Assembly: GCA_958510825.1 (NCBI GenBank)
Contig: OY294046.1
Location: 2,108,001-2,172,000, forward strand
DNA length: 64,000 bases
Direction: 5' to 3'
Source: Brachypterus glaber
Lineage: Eukaryota > Arthropoda > Insecta > Coleoptera > Kateretidae
Every line of letters starts with the position of its first letter. Positions within the stretch are counted from its first letter, which is position 1. Below, in pieces: positions 11,118 to 21,960 of the stretch. The position numbers and the translations under genes were made by a program. The notes beneath the pieces were generated by a model. That model was not told the origin of the DNA and ran no database searches. It saw only the letters and a program-made list of their open reading frames with translations.

Positions 11118-13690
11118 TTAATAATTCTCCAATGCCACATCGAACTCTTGCTCAAACTCAGATTTGTCCACCATATATCTTGGCAACGTCAATCCTAAAG
11201 ATTTACTATAAACTGGCTTAGTTTCGATGGAATATGCACCCTCATCATCAGCTACATTAAATTCGGCAGGTGTCTGTATAGTAGGTTCTTCCTCATTGCT
11301 TTCGCTCTCATTATTTTCATTTTCAGCACTTTTATTTTCAGCACTTTGATTTTCAGCACTTTCATTTTCATTATTTTCACTTTCATTATTTTCATTCTCA
11401 TTATTTTCAATGTTTTCATTTTTACCATCATCTTCTATGTCTTCTTTTTCTTCTGCTTCATCACCGTCTTCTATATGTTCTTCATATTCTGTCTGAGCTG
11501 TTTTTAAATCCTTAACGTACTTCTTTGGCACTTTAGTTTTTTTGGGTTCAAATTCTACTATAGACTCAATAGTTTGTGATGCTGCTTGTTGCAAAATCAA
11601 CTGAGCCGGTTGAATTGCCTTCTTGACTTTACGTATCTTTTTAACGGAAGGGGCTGCAGTTTTTGGTGCTACAATTTTTGGAGCTGCAGCTTGTAGAGCG
11701 ACAACTTTTGGAGAAGTTTTAGATTCATCGGAAGCTGATTCATCTTCTTCATTTGGTTTACTAGTTTCTTGTACTTCGTGATAAGCTAAATGTTGTTTTT
11801 CTGGTTTTGAAATGAACATACATTCTTCATGTTTTATTTTTTTATCATCAACGCAAAGGAAACAAGTCATTCCATTTTTCTCTGCTTTTTTGCAGTTGGA
11901 TCTATCTTTTCTACGGAATTCTGCTAAAACTACTTCTACGTCCTTCTGGCTCGTTTCTGCAGGATTTCCATCTGTTTGCTCTTCCAGTTTGGTTTCTTCT
12001 TTGTCATTTTCAAATCCTGGAAACAGTTTGTAATGATAATCATCGAATTTATTAAAATTGTCTTCTTTTTCTTCTTGTCCCTCTTGTTCTTCTTCAGTGT
12101 TCTTTTTGCTTTTATCAGAATCATCATCATCATCTTCAAATTTACCACCATACAAAGTACTGTCAAGTCCTAATTCTGCTTGAATAGCTTTACTTTGAGC
12201 AAAATGATCGGGTGCAGAGTATGTATCTTCTTTTTCTAAATTATCGGATGTCCTTTGTTTAACAACATTACTTGATTTTGGCTGTGTTTCATCTTTATAA
12301 ATATCTAAATTCTTGCTATTTCTTCTACTTTCTTCATATCTTCTCTTTGAGAATTGACTGTTTTGCCTTTCAGGTCTTTTATTTGACTTTATTTTTCCTT
12401 CATATGCTTCAATCGGTTCAATATCTTTCTGTTCTTTACTAAATTTATCTTCTGTGTCATCTACTTTCTTTGTTTTACCAATGTTCTTAGTTTCTTCTGG
12501 TTGTTCCGCATCGCTATCATACTTTTTATTGGTAGTATAAGCATATTTTTCATCTTTTGGAGCCGAGGTATAAGAACACTGCTCAAAATTACCTCCTGTC
12601 TTAGGATTCAGACATACCGTGCAAGTCATGCCATCTTTTTCAACTTTTTTACAATTTTCAGGATTTTTCTTTAGTTCCTCCGATTGTGCTTCTGAAAAAG
12701 ATTTTTGATGGTTTGATTCTTCAGATTCAAAATCTGGGGAATACTGGAATTCTTCATTAAATTGTTTATCGTGATCTGGTTCTTTGTAGCTTTCTTCTGA
12801 TCTTCTTCTTATGTACTCGTAGGGATCTGAGTCATCAGTCTCATCGGCTTTCTCTTCTTCTTGATTATCAGAGTCTCTTTTATATCTATATCCGTTGCCA
12901 TTTGGTTGCGAGTATCTGCTAGAGCTTTTTTCTAGGTACTCCGTAGGTTTTTCTTCGTTTGAGTAAGAACATTGAGTATACTTGGACTTGTTATTTGGGT
13001 CTTCACAGACAAAACAATTCATCGAGTCTTCATAAGAAATAGCTTTTTGGAGCTTTTTACAACCCTTTAAGTTAGCAGGAGTTTCCTTAGATGACTCAGC
13101 TGCAAATACAGGTACAGCTTGTGTACCAGACGTTACTTTTTTATTATAATTTGGATTAAAAGGAGCAGCAGTGGATACTAGGGTGTCTAGATACGTGTTT
13201 TTAGTTGGTTGGAAACTATATTTTTGATATGGTGAAAGGGTCGTTGAGGCAGGTTTTGGATAGGTATTGTAATATCCGGGATAAGGAAATGGGTACTGGG
13301 ATACTGTAGAACTGGATTTTCCTGTGTTATAGTCTACATTCTTTGAGTTTGTTAAAGGAACTTCTTTAATGTCATCTTCTACTTCTTCTTCATCTTTTGG
13401 TTTATTTTTTCTCGGTTTAACTCTTTCTACTTCGTCTTCAATTCTTGGGTCACCGATCTTGTATTTCTCGGGTATTTTTGTCTCGTATTTATAATCAGAT
13501 GAACTACCATCTCTGTCGTCTTCATCCACGCCATCTACGTCTTCTTCTTCTTCCAGTTTTTGTTGTTTTTGAGATTCTTCGAAGAAGTCTTTGTTGAAAT
13601 TGTCTTGAATTGGTTGAACTGGTTTTTGAACTGGATTAAAGATTTGATTTTTGGGATTTTTTACTGCTTGGTTGGTCGATGCACCAAAAT
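11118..13690 (-). CDS. secreted acidic Cys-module protein, last exon
   Basis: The terminal exon encodes 856 aa and stop TAA at 11118. The acceptor is TTTCGTTTCTAG before 13690; the split codon completes Asp and joins in phase to the exon at 14802-15084. The protein is very rich in Glu, Asp, Lys, Ser and Asn, hence disordered. Three modules with spacing C-x9..14-C-x2-C-x10..11-C are evident: near 13060-12960 (CKK...CFVCEDP...QCSY), 12650-12570 (CKKVEKDGMTCTVC...EQCSY) and 11893-11800 (CKKAEKNGMTCFLC...EECMF). A tail of (A/N)EN-type repeats lies at 11300-11420. Twelve conserved cysteines in a secreted acidic chain suggest small disulfide knots strung on a flexible backbone. I do not recognise the family. 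Alternative: a matrix or mucin-like protein. Confidence 0.8.
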
Positions 13691-13715
13691 CTAGAAACGA
13701 AAATGTAATAAAAAA

Positions 13716-13896
13716 CAAGTCGCTTGTAAAACAAGTTTACACTACGATATTTCAAAAACGCTTTGACCCAGTGACATGAAATTTGGAAAAAAGATTTTCT
13801 AAGAAGTAAACAAAATTTGTTCCAAATTTCAAGTCTTTATGACAAAGATTTTTTGAAATGTCGTAGTGTTGTTAAAGTTTTTTTGCAAGCGACTTG
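13716..13896. mobile_element. palindromic MITE
   Basis: A 181-bp element with CAAGTCGCTTG at the left and CAAGCGACTTG at the right; the arms continue through ACACTACGATATTTC and its inverse GAAATGTCGTAGTGT. A related left arm starts near 23778. Only 25 bp separate it from the exon border. Confidence 0.6.
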
Positions 13897-13980
13897 GATC
13901 TTTTTCTCTACTATATTATTACTTTCTCAGATATTAAGAACTTAAGAACGTTTAAGCTATAAACTTGAACTTTGTATGTC

Positions 13981-14234
13981 CAACGAACTAACAACTCTTC
14001 TCTTTAGAATGCGCATACCGTTAATATAAAGTATCGCCAATATCTCGGTTTGTTTGTAAACAAATGGTAGGTATATTCAGGCCTGAACAATAACAATTAC
14101 CAGTAACTGTTATTGTTGTCTCTGTTAGAACAAAGCTGTGCGAGTAAGACAGACAAATGTATATGTTGGCTACGTTTTTTTCAGTTTTTACAAATGAAAT
14201 GCCTATTCTAGAGAGAAGTCTTATTAGTTCGTTG
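13981..14234 (+). mobile_element. hAT-type MITE family A, copy 1
   Basis: About 254 bp, CAACGAACTAACAACTC...TTAGTTCGTTG, with long imperfect TIRs and the internal palindrome AACAGTTACC.GTAACTGTT type. The flanks TGTATGTC and GTTATGTA share only TATGT. Family assignment rests on 8-bp duplications at sister copies. Confidence 0.75.
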
Positions 14235-14510
14235 GTTATGTAATATTACTTTATTGCTTAAGAACTGAAATTATAGATATACTTAGAGTAGAACAGAAAG
14301 AAGAGCAGAGAATTCAAATGTATCGCGGGCGGGTCAAAAAAACTGAAGACAATCTAATTTAAATTGTGTGGGTTTTTAAATAAAGAAAAAAAATTAAAAG
14401 AATAAACAAAAAGGATTAATTTAAAATACAGTCAAGAAAAAATAAATTAATTAAAAAAAAATCTAAAAATTTTAATTTATATTTGATATTAGTTTTTACG
14501 TGTGTTTCAT

Positions 14511-14739
14511 TATGTGCTTCTGCGAAGCCATTGCTCGCAGAAGGCTACAATATCTAGAACAGGTATACCCAAGACCTGCAGATATATCCAAAGTAGCCCC
14601 CAAAAAACTCTTAGGCTTCTTTGAAAGCCTAAAGTTTGATGTGGACTAAATTGCAAAGGGGATTCACAATAGATCTCATTGGTCGCACTGATTTGAAAGG
14701 CAGTACCATGCCTCACAACCCCACTTGTATTGTATTGTA
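14511..14739 (+). pseudogene. 3' tail of a non-LTR retrotransposon
   Basis: A GC-richer island in an AT-rich intron. The plus strand reads ...RRRLQYLEQVYPRPADISK then VAPKKLLGFFESLKFDVD and stop near 14649. This resembles the C-terminal end of insect I/Jockey-type LINE polyproteins in style. About 90 bp of 3'UTR follow, ending in TTGTATTGTATTGTA, a short tail repeat. No RT or RNase H part is present, so the assignment is tentative. Confidence 0.35.
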
Positions 14740-14801
14740 CGTGTGTTTTATATTTTTTATATCAGTGCAAAATCACCCCTAGTATTTGAAAAAAATCTTA
14801 C

Positions 14802-15084
14802 CGGGTGAAGAACCAAAGAAGGTGTAGTCACTTGGTGCAAATCCACTGGACTCAGACTCGGCGCTTTGACTTTGGGCTCCAGCAGTTATCAAGGGCGCTG
14901 AAGTATCTTCGGCGTAGTACTTGGAGTAGTCTACATCGTGGGGTTCCTCGTAATGTTCACTATCTCCGTCAGAATCGGCCTCGTCGGCTGTGAAGTCAGA
15001 ATGATCCCCACCTTCCCCACTTTCTTCCACGGCGTAATCGTAGTTCTGGCATTTCGCCTGAAAGACTAACGCCAAAATGCAAAT
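14802..15084 (-). CDS. secreted acidic Cys-module protein, upstream exon
   Basis: A 283-nt internal exon bounded by acceptor TTAATTTATAG and donor CCCG|GTAAG. It encodes 94 residues plus one base. The first residues, ICILALVFQAKCQ, are a hydrophobic stretch followed by an acidic domain (ESGEGGDHSDFTADEADSD), which fits the end of a signal peptide whose Met lies on an exon further upstream (higher coordinates) that I could not find. The exon ends in phase 1 and joins in frame with 13690 (SSP-D-FGAST). The region is GC-richer than its surroundings, as expected for a constrained exon. Together the two exons give 951 aa. Confidence 0.7.
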
Positions 15085-15122
15085 CTATAAATTAAGAGAA
15101 GAAATTCGATAAAACTTATGAC

Positions 15123-15524
15123 CAGTATTCGGCGTAAACTCAGTTATGACTCATCAACGTTGAAAATAAACACAGAAACATAGGCTTACGGAATAATTTT
15201 GCCGAATTATGAGGGAAATTTTTATAAATCGAAAGATTTGACGACTAATTTGTTACCCACAACAATATTAACTATACATATTAACTATACATACGTATAT
15301 ATATATTGGTGTTTTTCAAAGAAAAAAACGACTTTTATCTTTTAAGAATACGAAAGTTTTTAATTTTTATTTGTCGATAACTTTTTTCCCACCTGACTCG
15401 TTTAAATGAAATCATTAAAAAAAATCAAGATAAAAAGAAATAAAAATGTAAATATTTAAAACCTTGCGTCAACGCTAGAATCGAGGCGGCACCTATGAGA
15501 GTACTGGAAATTCGCCGACTACTG
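15123..15524 (+). mobile_element. hAT-type MITE family B, copy 1
   Basis: The ends CAGTATTCGGCG and CGCCGACTACTG form a TIR. The flanks are a perfect 8-bp duplication, CTTATGAC, at 15115-15122 and 15525-15532. A CAG start and an 8-bp duplication are hallmarks of hAT elements. No transposase. Internal sequence includes a short TATATATATAT. Confidence 0.85.
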
Positions 15525-15699
15525 CTTATGACAAACCCGACTACGAACGTCGTACTGCACGACTCGTGCATAAAAACGTGCCAATCTCCCGATATATTAC
15601 TTTCACCAAGGAAAATCTTGCGTTGGTAAAAAATTGATAAACATTTTTATTGCATTTATACGTTTCTCGGCGTTTCATGTGAAAAAAAAGATGATTTCT

Positions 15700-15735
15700 G
15701 AGAAAAAAATCTGTCTGTGGGTCTGTCGATATGTC
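15700..15735. repeat. short GTCTGTCTG block
   Basis: Contains CTGTCTGTGGGTCTGTCG, one of many dispersed gacagac-type blocks in this window. Confidence 0.35.
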
Positions 15736-15914
15736 AGTCCAAAATTTATTATGATGTTTATTACTACTAATAGTAACATGAAATCAGGTGAAATTTGTTT
15801 CCAATAAATAAACTTATAAGCTAATCTACGAAAAAAATATTAAATAAAATTTAGTTAGTGCTTTGTTCTGCCATGGTATCCTAGTTTTAGTCAAATAAAC
15901 GTCAAAGTATATGA

Positions 15915-16015
15915 CAATGAGTAGATATGTGTGTGAGTAGAAATATATGTGAGTAGAGATGTGTGTGAGTAGAGATGTGTGTGTGAGTAGAGATGTAATG
16001 AGTAGAGATGTGTGT
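15915..16015. repeat. minisatellite, ~18-bp unit
   Basis: About six degenerate copies of GTGTGAGTAGAGATGT in tandem. The unit length varies by GT steps. Confidence 0.75.
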
Positions 16016-16017
16016 CA

Positions 16018-16500
16018 CCCGGTCTTTCGATTTGTCGCGACAGATATGTCTATCCGGGAAATTTTGTAATCAGAATAACTCGAAAACGTTTTAAAGACTT
16101 CAAATTTGGAAAGTTCTATGCTGGAATTATTTTTGGTACAAATCAGAGTGGAGTAAGGGAGTCAAAATATATTTTTTAATTTTTTTCTAACTTTTTTTTT
16201 TTTTTTCGAAAAAGAAACCCTTCCCCCCAATCGTTTACCCCCAAAATCTAATCAGCTCTTCGGAATACGATAAGAAACAATATGTAAAAAACCGCAAGTC
16301 GATATCTCATGTAGAAATGGAGTTAGAGAGTTTACACCCAGACAGACAGACGGACGCAAAAATTTTTTTTACTGATTTCGACACAGAATGGTCTAAAACG
16401 TCGAGAAATGTGAAAAAAGCGTGGTCAAAGAGTTTGACTTTTCGTCATAGATTTCACTACATTCGCACTCTTAGTAGCACTAAGTGCCGATGTAATACAG
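16018..16500 (+). repeat. repeat family R, 3' part
   Basis: Ends in the block with CAGACAGACAGACGGACGC and the terminal hairpin CGCACT...AGTGCCGATGTAA, shared with 20541-21310 and 41908-42604. The left part carries an older GACAGAC-type block (16018-16110). Non-coding. Confidence 0.6.
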
Positions 16501-16856
16501 GAAAACTTGATTTCTTGATTTTCGTATAACAGAAGTAATTTTTTCACCAACCTTCAGTAAAATGCTTCCCGGATGAAGCATTTTTGTAAATCACTCAACA
16601 CGCAACAAAAGATAATTTAACTTGAAATTTTATAATAAATTTATTTATATCAACAATTCCCACCTTACTATTTTGTCTATGTAACACGAAAGCATAATCA
16701 ACTATTTGGTACAAAAAGGGAACAAGTCCATACTAATGGATTTATTTAACACACTGGTAAAACCAATATGATATTTTAGATTTTAAGCTTTCACGGCCAT
16801 TAAGATATAAAGAACTTTCACTTTCGGGTTTAGACCGTGTTAATGGATTTTCACTT

Positions 16857-16897
16857 TCCGACGTTTCGTCTCTTACTACTAGAGACATCTTCAGGGA
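16857..16897 (-). ncRNA. hammerhead-ribozyme-like motif of PLE copy 2
   Basis: Same layout as in copy 1: core CTGAAGA, stem II GTCTCT/AGAGAC, GAAACGTC, and a 3-bp stem I. Confidence 0.5.
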
Positions 16898-16937
16898 TTA
16901 ATCTGAAACTAAGTTTCGAATCAACTTGTGTCACTAT

Positions 16938-18098
16938 TTATGACGAGTTGTGGTTATTCACCCGTGACGACCTTTTTCCTATCAAAGACTTCCATATTGC
17001 AGGTAAGTGGTAACCAGTGTCCCGATTGATATTGTTAGGATGCTTGATGATTTCTATCGATTCCCGTATCTTCCTTGGCATTTTTCTGTTTTCTGTTAAT
17101 ATTTGTTTTGTTTCAGACAAATTGATTTTATGACCTGTTTCATGTACATGTTCGGCTACTGCCGATAAGGAAATTTGTTTCTTTCTTATATTGCGCTCAT
17201 GCTCTTGAAGTCTTGTAGAAATTTTTCTCTTAGTTTCACCTATGTAAACCGTACCACAGGAGCAGGGTATTTTATATACGCCTTCTGAACTCAGGGGTAT
17301 TTTGTCTTTTGTTGAAGTCAAACATTGACCTAATTTTTGGTTGGACCGAAATATAGGCTTAATATTTGACTTCTTTAAAAGTTTACCTATTTTATCCGTG
17401 ATACCGCTTACATAGGGAAGTATAACTTGTGTCTGTCTGTCATTGTCACTATTGTCCTGTTGTTTGGGTCTGGGATTTCTGTATTTGTATATGGTCTTAT
17501 TAATGTCTTTTTTGGTATAACCGTTCATGGTCAAGGCTTTGGTTAGTTTAAGGAGTTCTGTGTCTAGGGAATTCTTGTCTGAAATCATGAAAGCCCTATG
17601 AACAAGTGAATTAACTACCGAGCGTTTTTGAGAGGGATGGTGATGTGAAAATGCGTTTAGGTATCTGTCAGTGTGGGTTTTCTTCCTGTATACCGAGTGT
17701 CCTATTGAGCCATTTTCCGTTTTGTAAACCAAAACGTCCAAAAAGGGAAGTGATCCGTTGTTCTCGATTTCCATCGTAAACCGTATAGATTTATGTTGGG
17801 AATTGAGGTGATTTAGAAAACCTTGAAGGCTTTCCATGCCATGGGGCCAAATAGCATAGACATCGTCTACGTATCTGCGCCAAATTTTAGGTTTTAATGG
17901 AAATGACTCAATAGCTTTTTCCTCGAAGTATTCCATGAAAGCATTGGCCGCAGGGGGTGATAATAGGGATCCCATTGCGGCGCCTGACACTTGTTCATAG
18001 AACTCTCCCTGTATCAGAAAATATGTAGATGTCAGACAAGCTTCAAATAATTTACATAACTTAGGGTCAAACGTCGGAAAGTGAAAATCCATTAACAC
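16938..18098 (-). CDS. PLE RT / GIY-YIG polyprotein, 5'-truncated, longest copy
   Basis: 386 aa, open throughout. RT motifs seen in order: GAAMGSLLSPPAANAFMEYFE (motif B, given here up to residue ~60), YVDDVYAIW (catalytic Asp pair) and LPFLDVLVY; then a linker and the GIY-YIG nuclease with GVYKI...VYIGE and RLQEHERN. Full PLE proteins are about twice as long, so the N-terminal fingers are absent. The apparent start Met and next residues (MDFHFPT) are encoded by the inverted terminal repeat, joined to RT sequence at a shared ACGTTT. The ORF start is therefore a product of the insertion, not the true start. Unlikely to be active. Confidence 0.85.
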   Translation of the reverse strand: MLMDFHFPTFDPKLCKLFEACLTSTYFLIQGEFYEQVSGAAMGSLLSPPAANAFMEYFEEKAIESFPLKPKIWRRYVDDVYAIWPHGMESLQGFLNHLNSQHKSIRFTMEIENNGSLPFLDVLVYKTENGSIGHSVYRKKTHTDRYLNAFSHHHPSQKRSVVNSLVHRAFMISDKNSLDTELLKLTKALTMNGYTKKDINKTIYKYRNPRPKQQDNSDNDRQTQVILPYVSGITDKIGKLLKKSNIKPIFRSNQKLGQCLTSTKDKIPLSSEGVYKIPCSCGTVYIGETKRKISTRLQEHERNIRKKQISLSAVAEHVHETGHKINLSETKQILTENRKMPRKIRESIEIIKHPNNINRDTGYHLPAIWKSLIGKRSSRVNNHNSS

Positions 18099-18128
18099 GG
18101 TCTAAACCCGAAAGTGAAAGTTCTTTAT

Positions 18129-18710
18129 ACCAATATGATATTTAAAAATACTGCTGCTGAAAATTACAAAATTTTCCCTATAATTCAAACAAAAAAAGTT
18201 CTTTAGTTTTTTTTAATTTTTTTTTAAACTCAAAAAACTTGTTTTAAAAAAAAGGAAAACTAAATATTTCATTTATTTTTAAAAATTCTAAGTAAACTGA
18301 TTTTGAGACGGCTTTTTTGTTTTAACACAAATTATTTATTGTACATTATAATTTTTAAAAAATCCCCTCTCCTCTTAAAATTTAAAAATGGCAACTTTTT
18401 TATGGTAAAATAAATATATGTAAAATATGGTAAAATAAATGGCCTCATTTTTATCACAAGCAGGTGACGTAAAGGGATAAGGGCGTAGCATAAATTCAGC
18501 GCTGATTAGAAGCGACCGCAAGACTCCTGTCTCCTCTCTAAAACAATGCAACGCCAGTTTCTCTATGATAAAAGCTAAAAAAAACAAATGATAACTAATA
18601 GCTCGCATCTTACCAAACCAAGCACTTAGGGAATCACAGGGAATCATGAAATTATAATTTTTAGGTATTTGGGTTAAATTTGATAAACTTTTTAATGCAA
18701 TGCTCAAAAT
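18129..18710. other. repeat-derived stretch
   Basis: Part (18490-18580, containing CGCTGATTAGAAGCGACCGC) matches the inverted sequence near 56050-56110, a repeat related to the host of the composite MITE. No gene is supported. Confidence 0.4.
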
Positions 18711-20285
18711 GCAGTGTTGGACTAAGGGGGAATGTAGTGCTCAAAATCCAGTGTTGGTCTAAGGGACGATAACAACTCGAAAAGCAGGTTGTCGCCCCTG
18801 GCCGCCCCCTTAGTCTGACACTGGATTTTGATCATTGCAATATAACTGTAGAACTCCAAAGCTTAAAAAAAGACAAAAAGTTAATGGATCTCTCTTAAAA
18901 AATGCCCAAGTGATAAGCGATAACGAAAAGTATATAATTAAAACCAAGAGCGCGTCCCCACTGTTTTGCTCGGTGTCCCCTGAAATCGTAACCGATTTAC
19001 AAAAAAAATGGCATTTACCCCCACACCCTAGCTCATGATTTAAATTTGTCCACAGATAAATCCTTTTTTGGGCTCGTATAACCGATCTCTAATAAAAACC
19101 GGGATTTACTCAACATCTAAGCGGTATAATTTTTTTTAATTTGATTTTTTTTGTAGACCAGTGTAAAGGTTCCAATGTTAATACTGACTCTTTATTATTA
19201 TTTTTTCGTGGATCATGTTTTTTTAACATAAAAAGTCCTTACTTCTTATGTGTTTTGGACACATTTTTGTCACATAAACAATCATTTTACTAACTTTTAA
19301 AAATGGAGAGAGCATATTTTTGCAGCAAAAATAAATAATCGTCTCGGTCTAACTTAAATGTTTCTGTAAGATACTAGTCATTGAACTGCAAATGATTGAA
19401 CATTATATCAAATCATGCGTAAAAAATTGGTCTTTTTTCCACACTTTAAAACAATTTTGACAAATTTTTGTATTTTTTTTAAATTTTTGTCAAAATATTT
19501 TTTCGTTCTTAGGAAGTGAAATTTTTAAAAACTGTAAAATAACACTGGTCTACAAAAAAATCCTCTCCAAGGACTAAACCTATCATGCCTTAAGAATTTT
19601 TGTGTGCTGAAACCGAATTTTTAATTTTTTAAACTTTCTACAGCGTAGATTTCGAGTAAATCCCGGTTTTTATTAGAAATCGGTTAAACGAGCCCAAAAA
19701 AGTAAACTTTATCGGATTTATCTGGGCATAAATTTAAATCGTGGGTGTGGGAATTAGGGAACGTTCGAGTATTACGTAACTCAAAATGTACCAAAATTCA
19801 TACACTTCATACCTCGTTTCTCGCGTTATTCAAGGCTGTAGAGATTTCATATTTTGGCTACCCCCCCCCCCCTAACATACTCCCTATTAGGGGGTAGCCA
19901 GAATATGAAATCTCTATAATCTATAATAACGCGAGAACCGGGGTATGAAGTGTATGAATTTTGGTACAACTTTCGTTACGTAATACTTGAACGTTCCCTT
20001 ACGAAATGCCTTTTTTTTAAATCGGTTACGATTATAGGGGGCACCGAGCAAAATAGTTGGGGCGCCTTGATTTTAATTAATATAATATACGTTTTTCGTT
20101 ATCGCTTATAACTTGGACATTTTTTAAGACAGATTCATTAACTTTTTGTCTTTTCCTAAGCTTTAGAGTTCTACAGTTATAAATCAATGCTCAAAATCCA
20201 GTGCTGGACTAAGGGGAGTCGGCCAGGGGCGATAACAACTCGAAAAGCAAGTTATCGCCCCTGGCCGCGGCCTTAGTCTGTATTT
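18711..20285. mobile_element. large fold-back element
   Basis: The left arm (18711-19165) recurs inverted in the right arm (19545-20285). Shared words include AACCGATTT, AAAACCGGGATTTACTC, ATAAATCC, CCGAGCAAAA and AAAATCCAGTG. Each outer end also carries a small hairpin on CCAGGGGCGATAAC. The spacer is about 380 bp. The right arm is interrupted by a 242-bp MITE (19757-19998). No ORF is supported. Confidence 0.65.
19757..19998. mobile_element. palindromic MITE family D, copy 1
   Basis: GGGAACGTTCGAGTATTACG at the left and CGTAATACTTGAACGTTCCC at the right; nearly the whole element is one hairpin with a poly-C/poly-G-like centre. TTA on both sides suggests a 3-bp target. A second copy is at about 46998-47236 and a left-end fragment at 26066-26090. 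Confidence 0.75.
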
Positions 20286-20540
20286 TTATTCTTTGAATAT
20301 GAATAAACATACCTACAAAATTTCACAATTTTATCTTTTTTCTTTCTATATAAAAATGTTTAAAAAAAGATTATATTTATAATTTCTAAGGTAGAAAGAC
20401 CCCTTAAGTTAATAATGTCATCACTCTAAAACATGGGGGTAAAATTGGAGTGTAAAGTCTTTTGTCGGAAAATAAAGAGGATGATTTTACAAAACAAATA
20501 AAGTTTCTTAAAATAAATCTCATTTCGTAATTTTATTAAA

Positions 20541-21071
20541 CTAGATGAAACGTTGCAAGCACCCTGTCAAAACATCGGCACTATTGTACACTAGAGCCAT
20601 CTAGTTTGCAAATTTCAAACTAGGTGTTTTGTTTGATTTTAAATTCTTTATCTTTAAAACATTATATTCTAGCAAAAAACTGTATATAACATATTTTATA
20701 GGGCTAAAAAAGAGCTTTTATTTAAAATATGATTTTTTGAAATCGGGTTATAAATATGTGAGATATGCTAAATAAACCTTTTACTGCTTTAAACGCCAAT
20801 ATCTCGAAAACAATGCGTTTTAGGAAAACGTTGTTTATAACATTTTTTGACCAATTTAAAATTATCTTTTATATAAGTGCTAAATTAACCAAACAAAATA
20901 ATAATTGCCTTAATTATAAACAAAAACCGCTAAAAATAGGAGTTTTACCCTATTTTTACCCCCTTACCCCCAATCGTTTACCCCCAAAATCTAATCAGCT
21001 TCGGAATACGATAAGTACAATATGTAAAAAACCGCAAGTCGATATCTTACGTAGAAATGGAGTTTACACCC

Positions 21072-21144
<73 letters not shown>

Positions 21145-21147
21145 GGC

Positions 21148-21190
<43 letters not shown>

Positions 21191-21310
21191 GAGATTGACG
21201 CAAAATTTTTTTTACTGATTTCGACTGTGAAAAAAACGTGGTCAAAGATTTTGACTTTTCGGCGAAGATTTCAATACATCGGCACTCTTAGTAGCACTAA
21301 GTGCCGATGT
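20541..21310 (+). repeat. repeat family R, copy 2
   Basis: Starts CTAGATGAAACGTTGCAAGC and ends at the hairpin CGGCACTCTTAGTAGCACTA then AGTGCCGATGTAA. Same ends and order as 41908-42604. Inside, the GACA tetranucleotide has expanded to 121 bp. The open frames over it are artefacts of the repeat. Confidence 0.7.
21071..21191 (+). repeat. (GACA)n microsatellite
   Basis: About 30 CAGA/GACA units with one GACAGGCAGA interruption. The sister copies of family R have only 3 units at the same place, so this is a local expansion. Confidence 0.95.
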
Positions 21311-21590
21311 AATTGTATGCATTGTTGCAATTATTCAATCGGTCAGATTAGATTTGCTATTTTTATTGTTATATAATTGTTTTACAACAACCGACATTAA
21401 AAAAAAATGACAATTTAAAAATTACCTAAATGAGATTTTTATGCACCAGTTTTTATTATTTTGCATTGCTTAAAATAAAAGAGATTTTGATTTGTTTAAT
21501 TGATTTTGTTCTAATTTAGTAATTAATTGTTTTCTCTTTAGCATTAATTAATACATACAGGGGCGTTCCGAGATTTTTGTCGTTGGGTAA

Positions 21591-21960
21591 GATTTGTGGA
21601 CTGGCAAATGTCTTTTTGTCTAAAAAAAGTAATGACTAAAAAATAAGCTCATTATATTCAAAAATTTACCAGATATTTTTTCCACCCCGAAAAGAAGCCT
21701 AAACCTGGCAGAACTAAAAAAAGATCCCAACCCCCGACCCCTAAAATTAAAAAAAAAAACATTTTTTAACCACACAAGATTTGTGGACTGGCAAATGTCT
21801 TTTTGTCTAAAAAAAGTAATGACTAAAAAATAAGCTCATTATATTCAAAAATTTACCAGATATTTTTTCCACCCCGAAAAGAAGCCTAAACCTGGCAGAA
21901 CTAAAAAAAGATCCCAACCCCCCACCCCTAAAATTAAAAAAATCCATTTTTTTACCCACA
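21591..21960 (+). repeat. tandem duplication, 187-bp period
   Basis: Two near-identical units beginning GATTTGTGGACTGGCAAATG at 21591 and 21778. Non-coding. The preceding ACAGGGGCGTTCCGAGATTT resembles a hAT-type terminus. Confidence 0.9.

Larger units (their letters stand above)
13691..14801 (-). other. intron of the acidic Cys-module gene
   Basis: Begins GTAAGAT next to 14802 and ends TTTCGTTTCTAG at 13691 (minus strand). It hosts a palindromic element, a hAT-type MITE and a LINE tail, listed separately. Confidence 0.75.
16777..18128 (-). mobile_element. Penelope-like element copy 2, with inverted ends and 15-bp TSD
   Basis: A perfect 15-bp duplication ACCAATATGATATTT flanks it at 16762-16776 and 18129-18143. 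A 58-bp perfect inverted repeat lies at 16807-16864 and 18071-18128. Beyond it, only the 3' side carries a further ~30 bp (TAGATTTTAAGCTTTCACGG...). Between lies a 5'-truncated RT/GIY-YIG gene. One-sided tail extensions and inverted ends are known for Penelope elements. Confidence 0.9.

Noticed and set aside
11812..12173. Open frames inside the acidic protein exon on other frames
   Set aside because: Shadows of Glu/Lys-rich codons.
18375..18707. 110-aa minus-strand ORF as a host gene
   Set aside because: Part of it matches an inverted repeat near 56050-56110 and there is no splice or domain evidence.
20991..21376. Long open frames rich in TDRQ (plus) and LSVC (minus)
   Set aside because: They are translations of the (GACA)n array; any frame of a 4-bp repeat without stops stays open.
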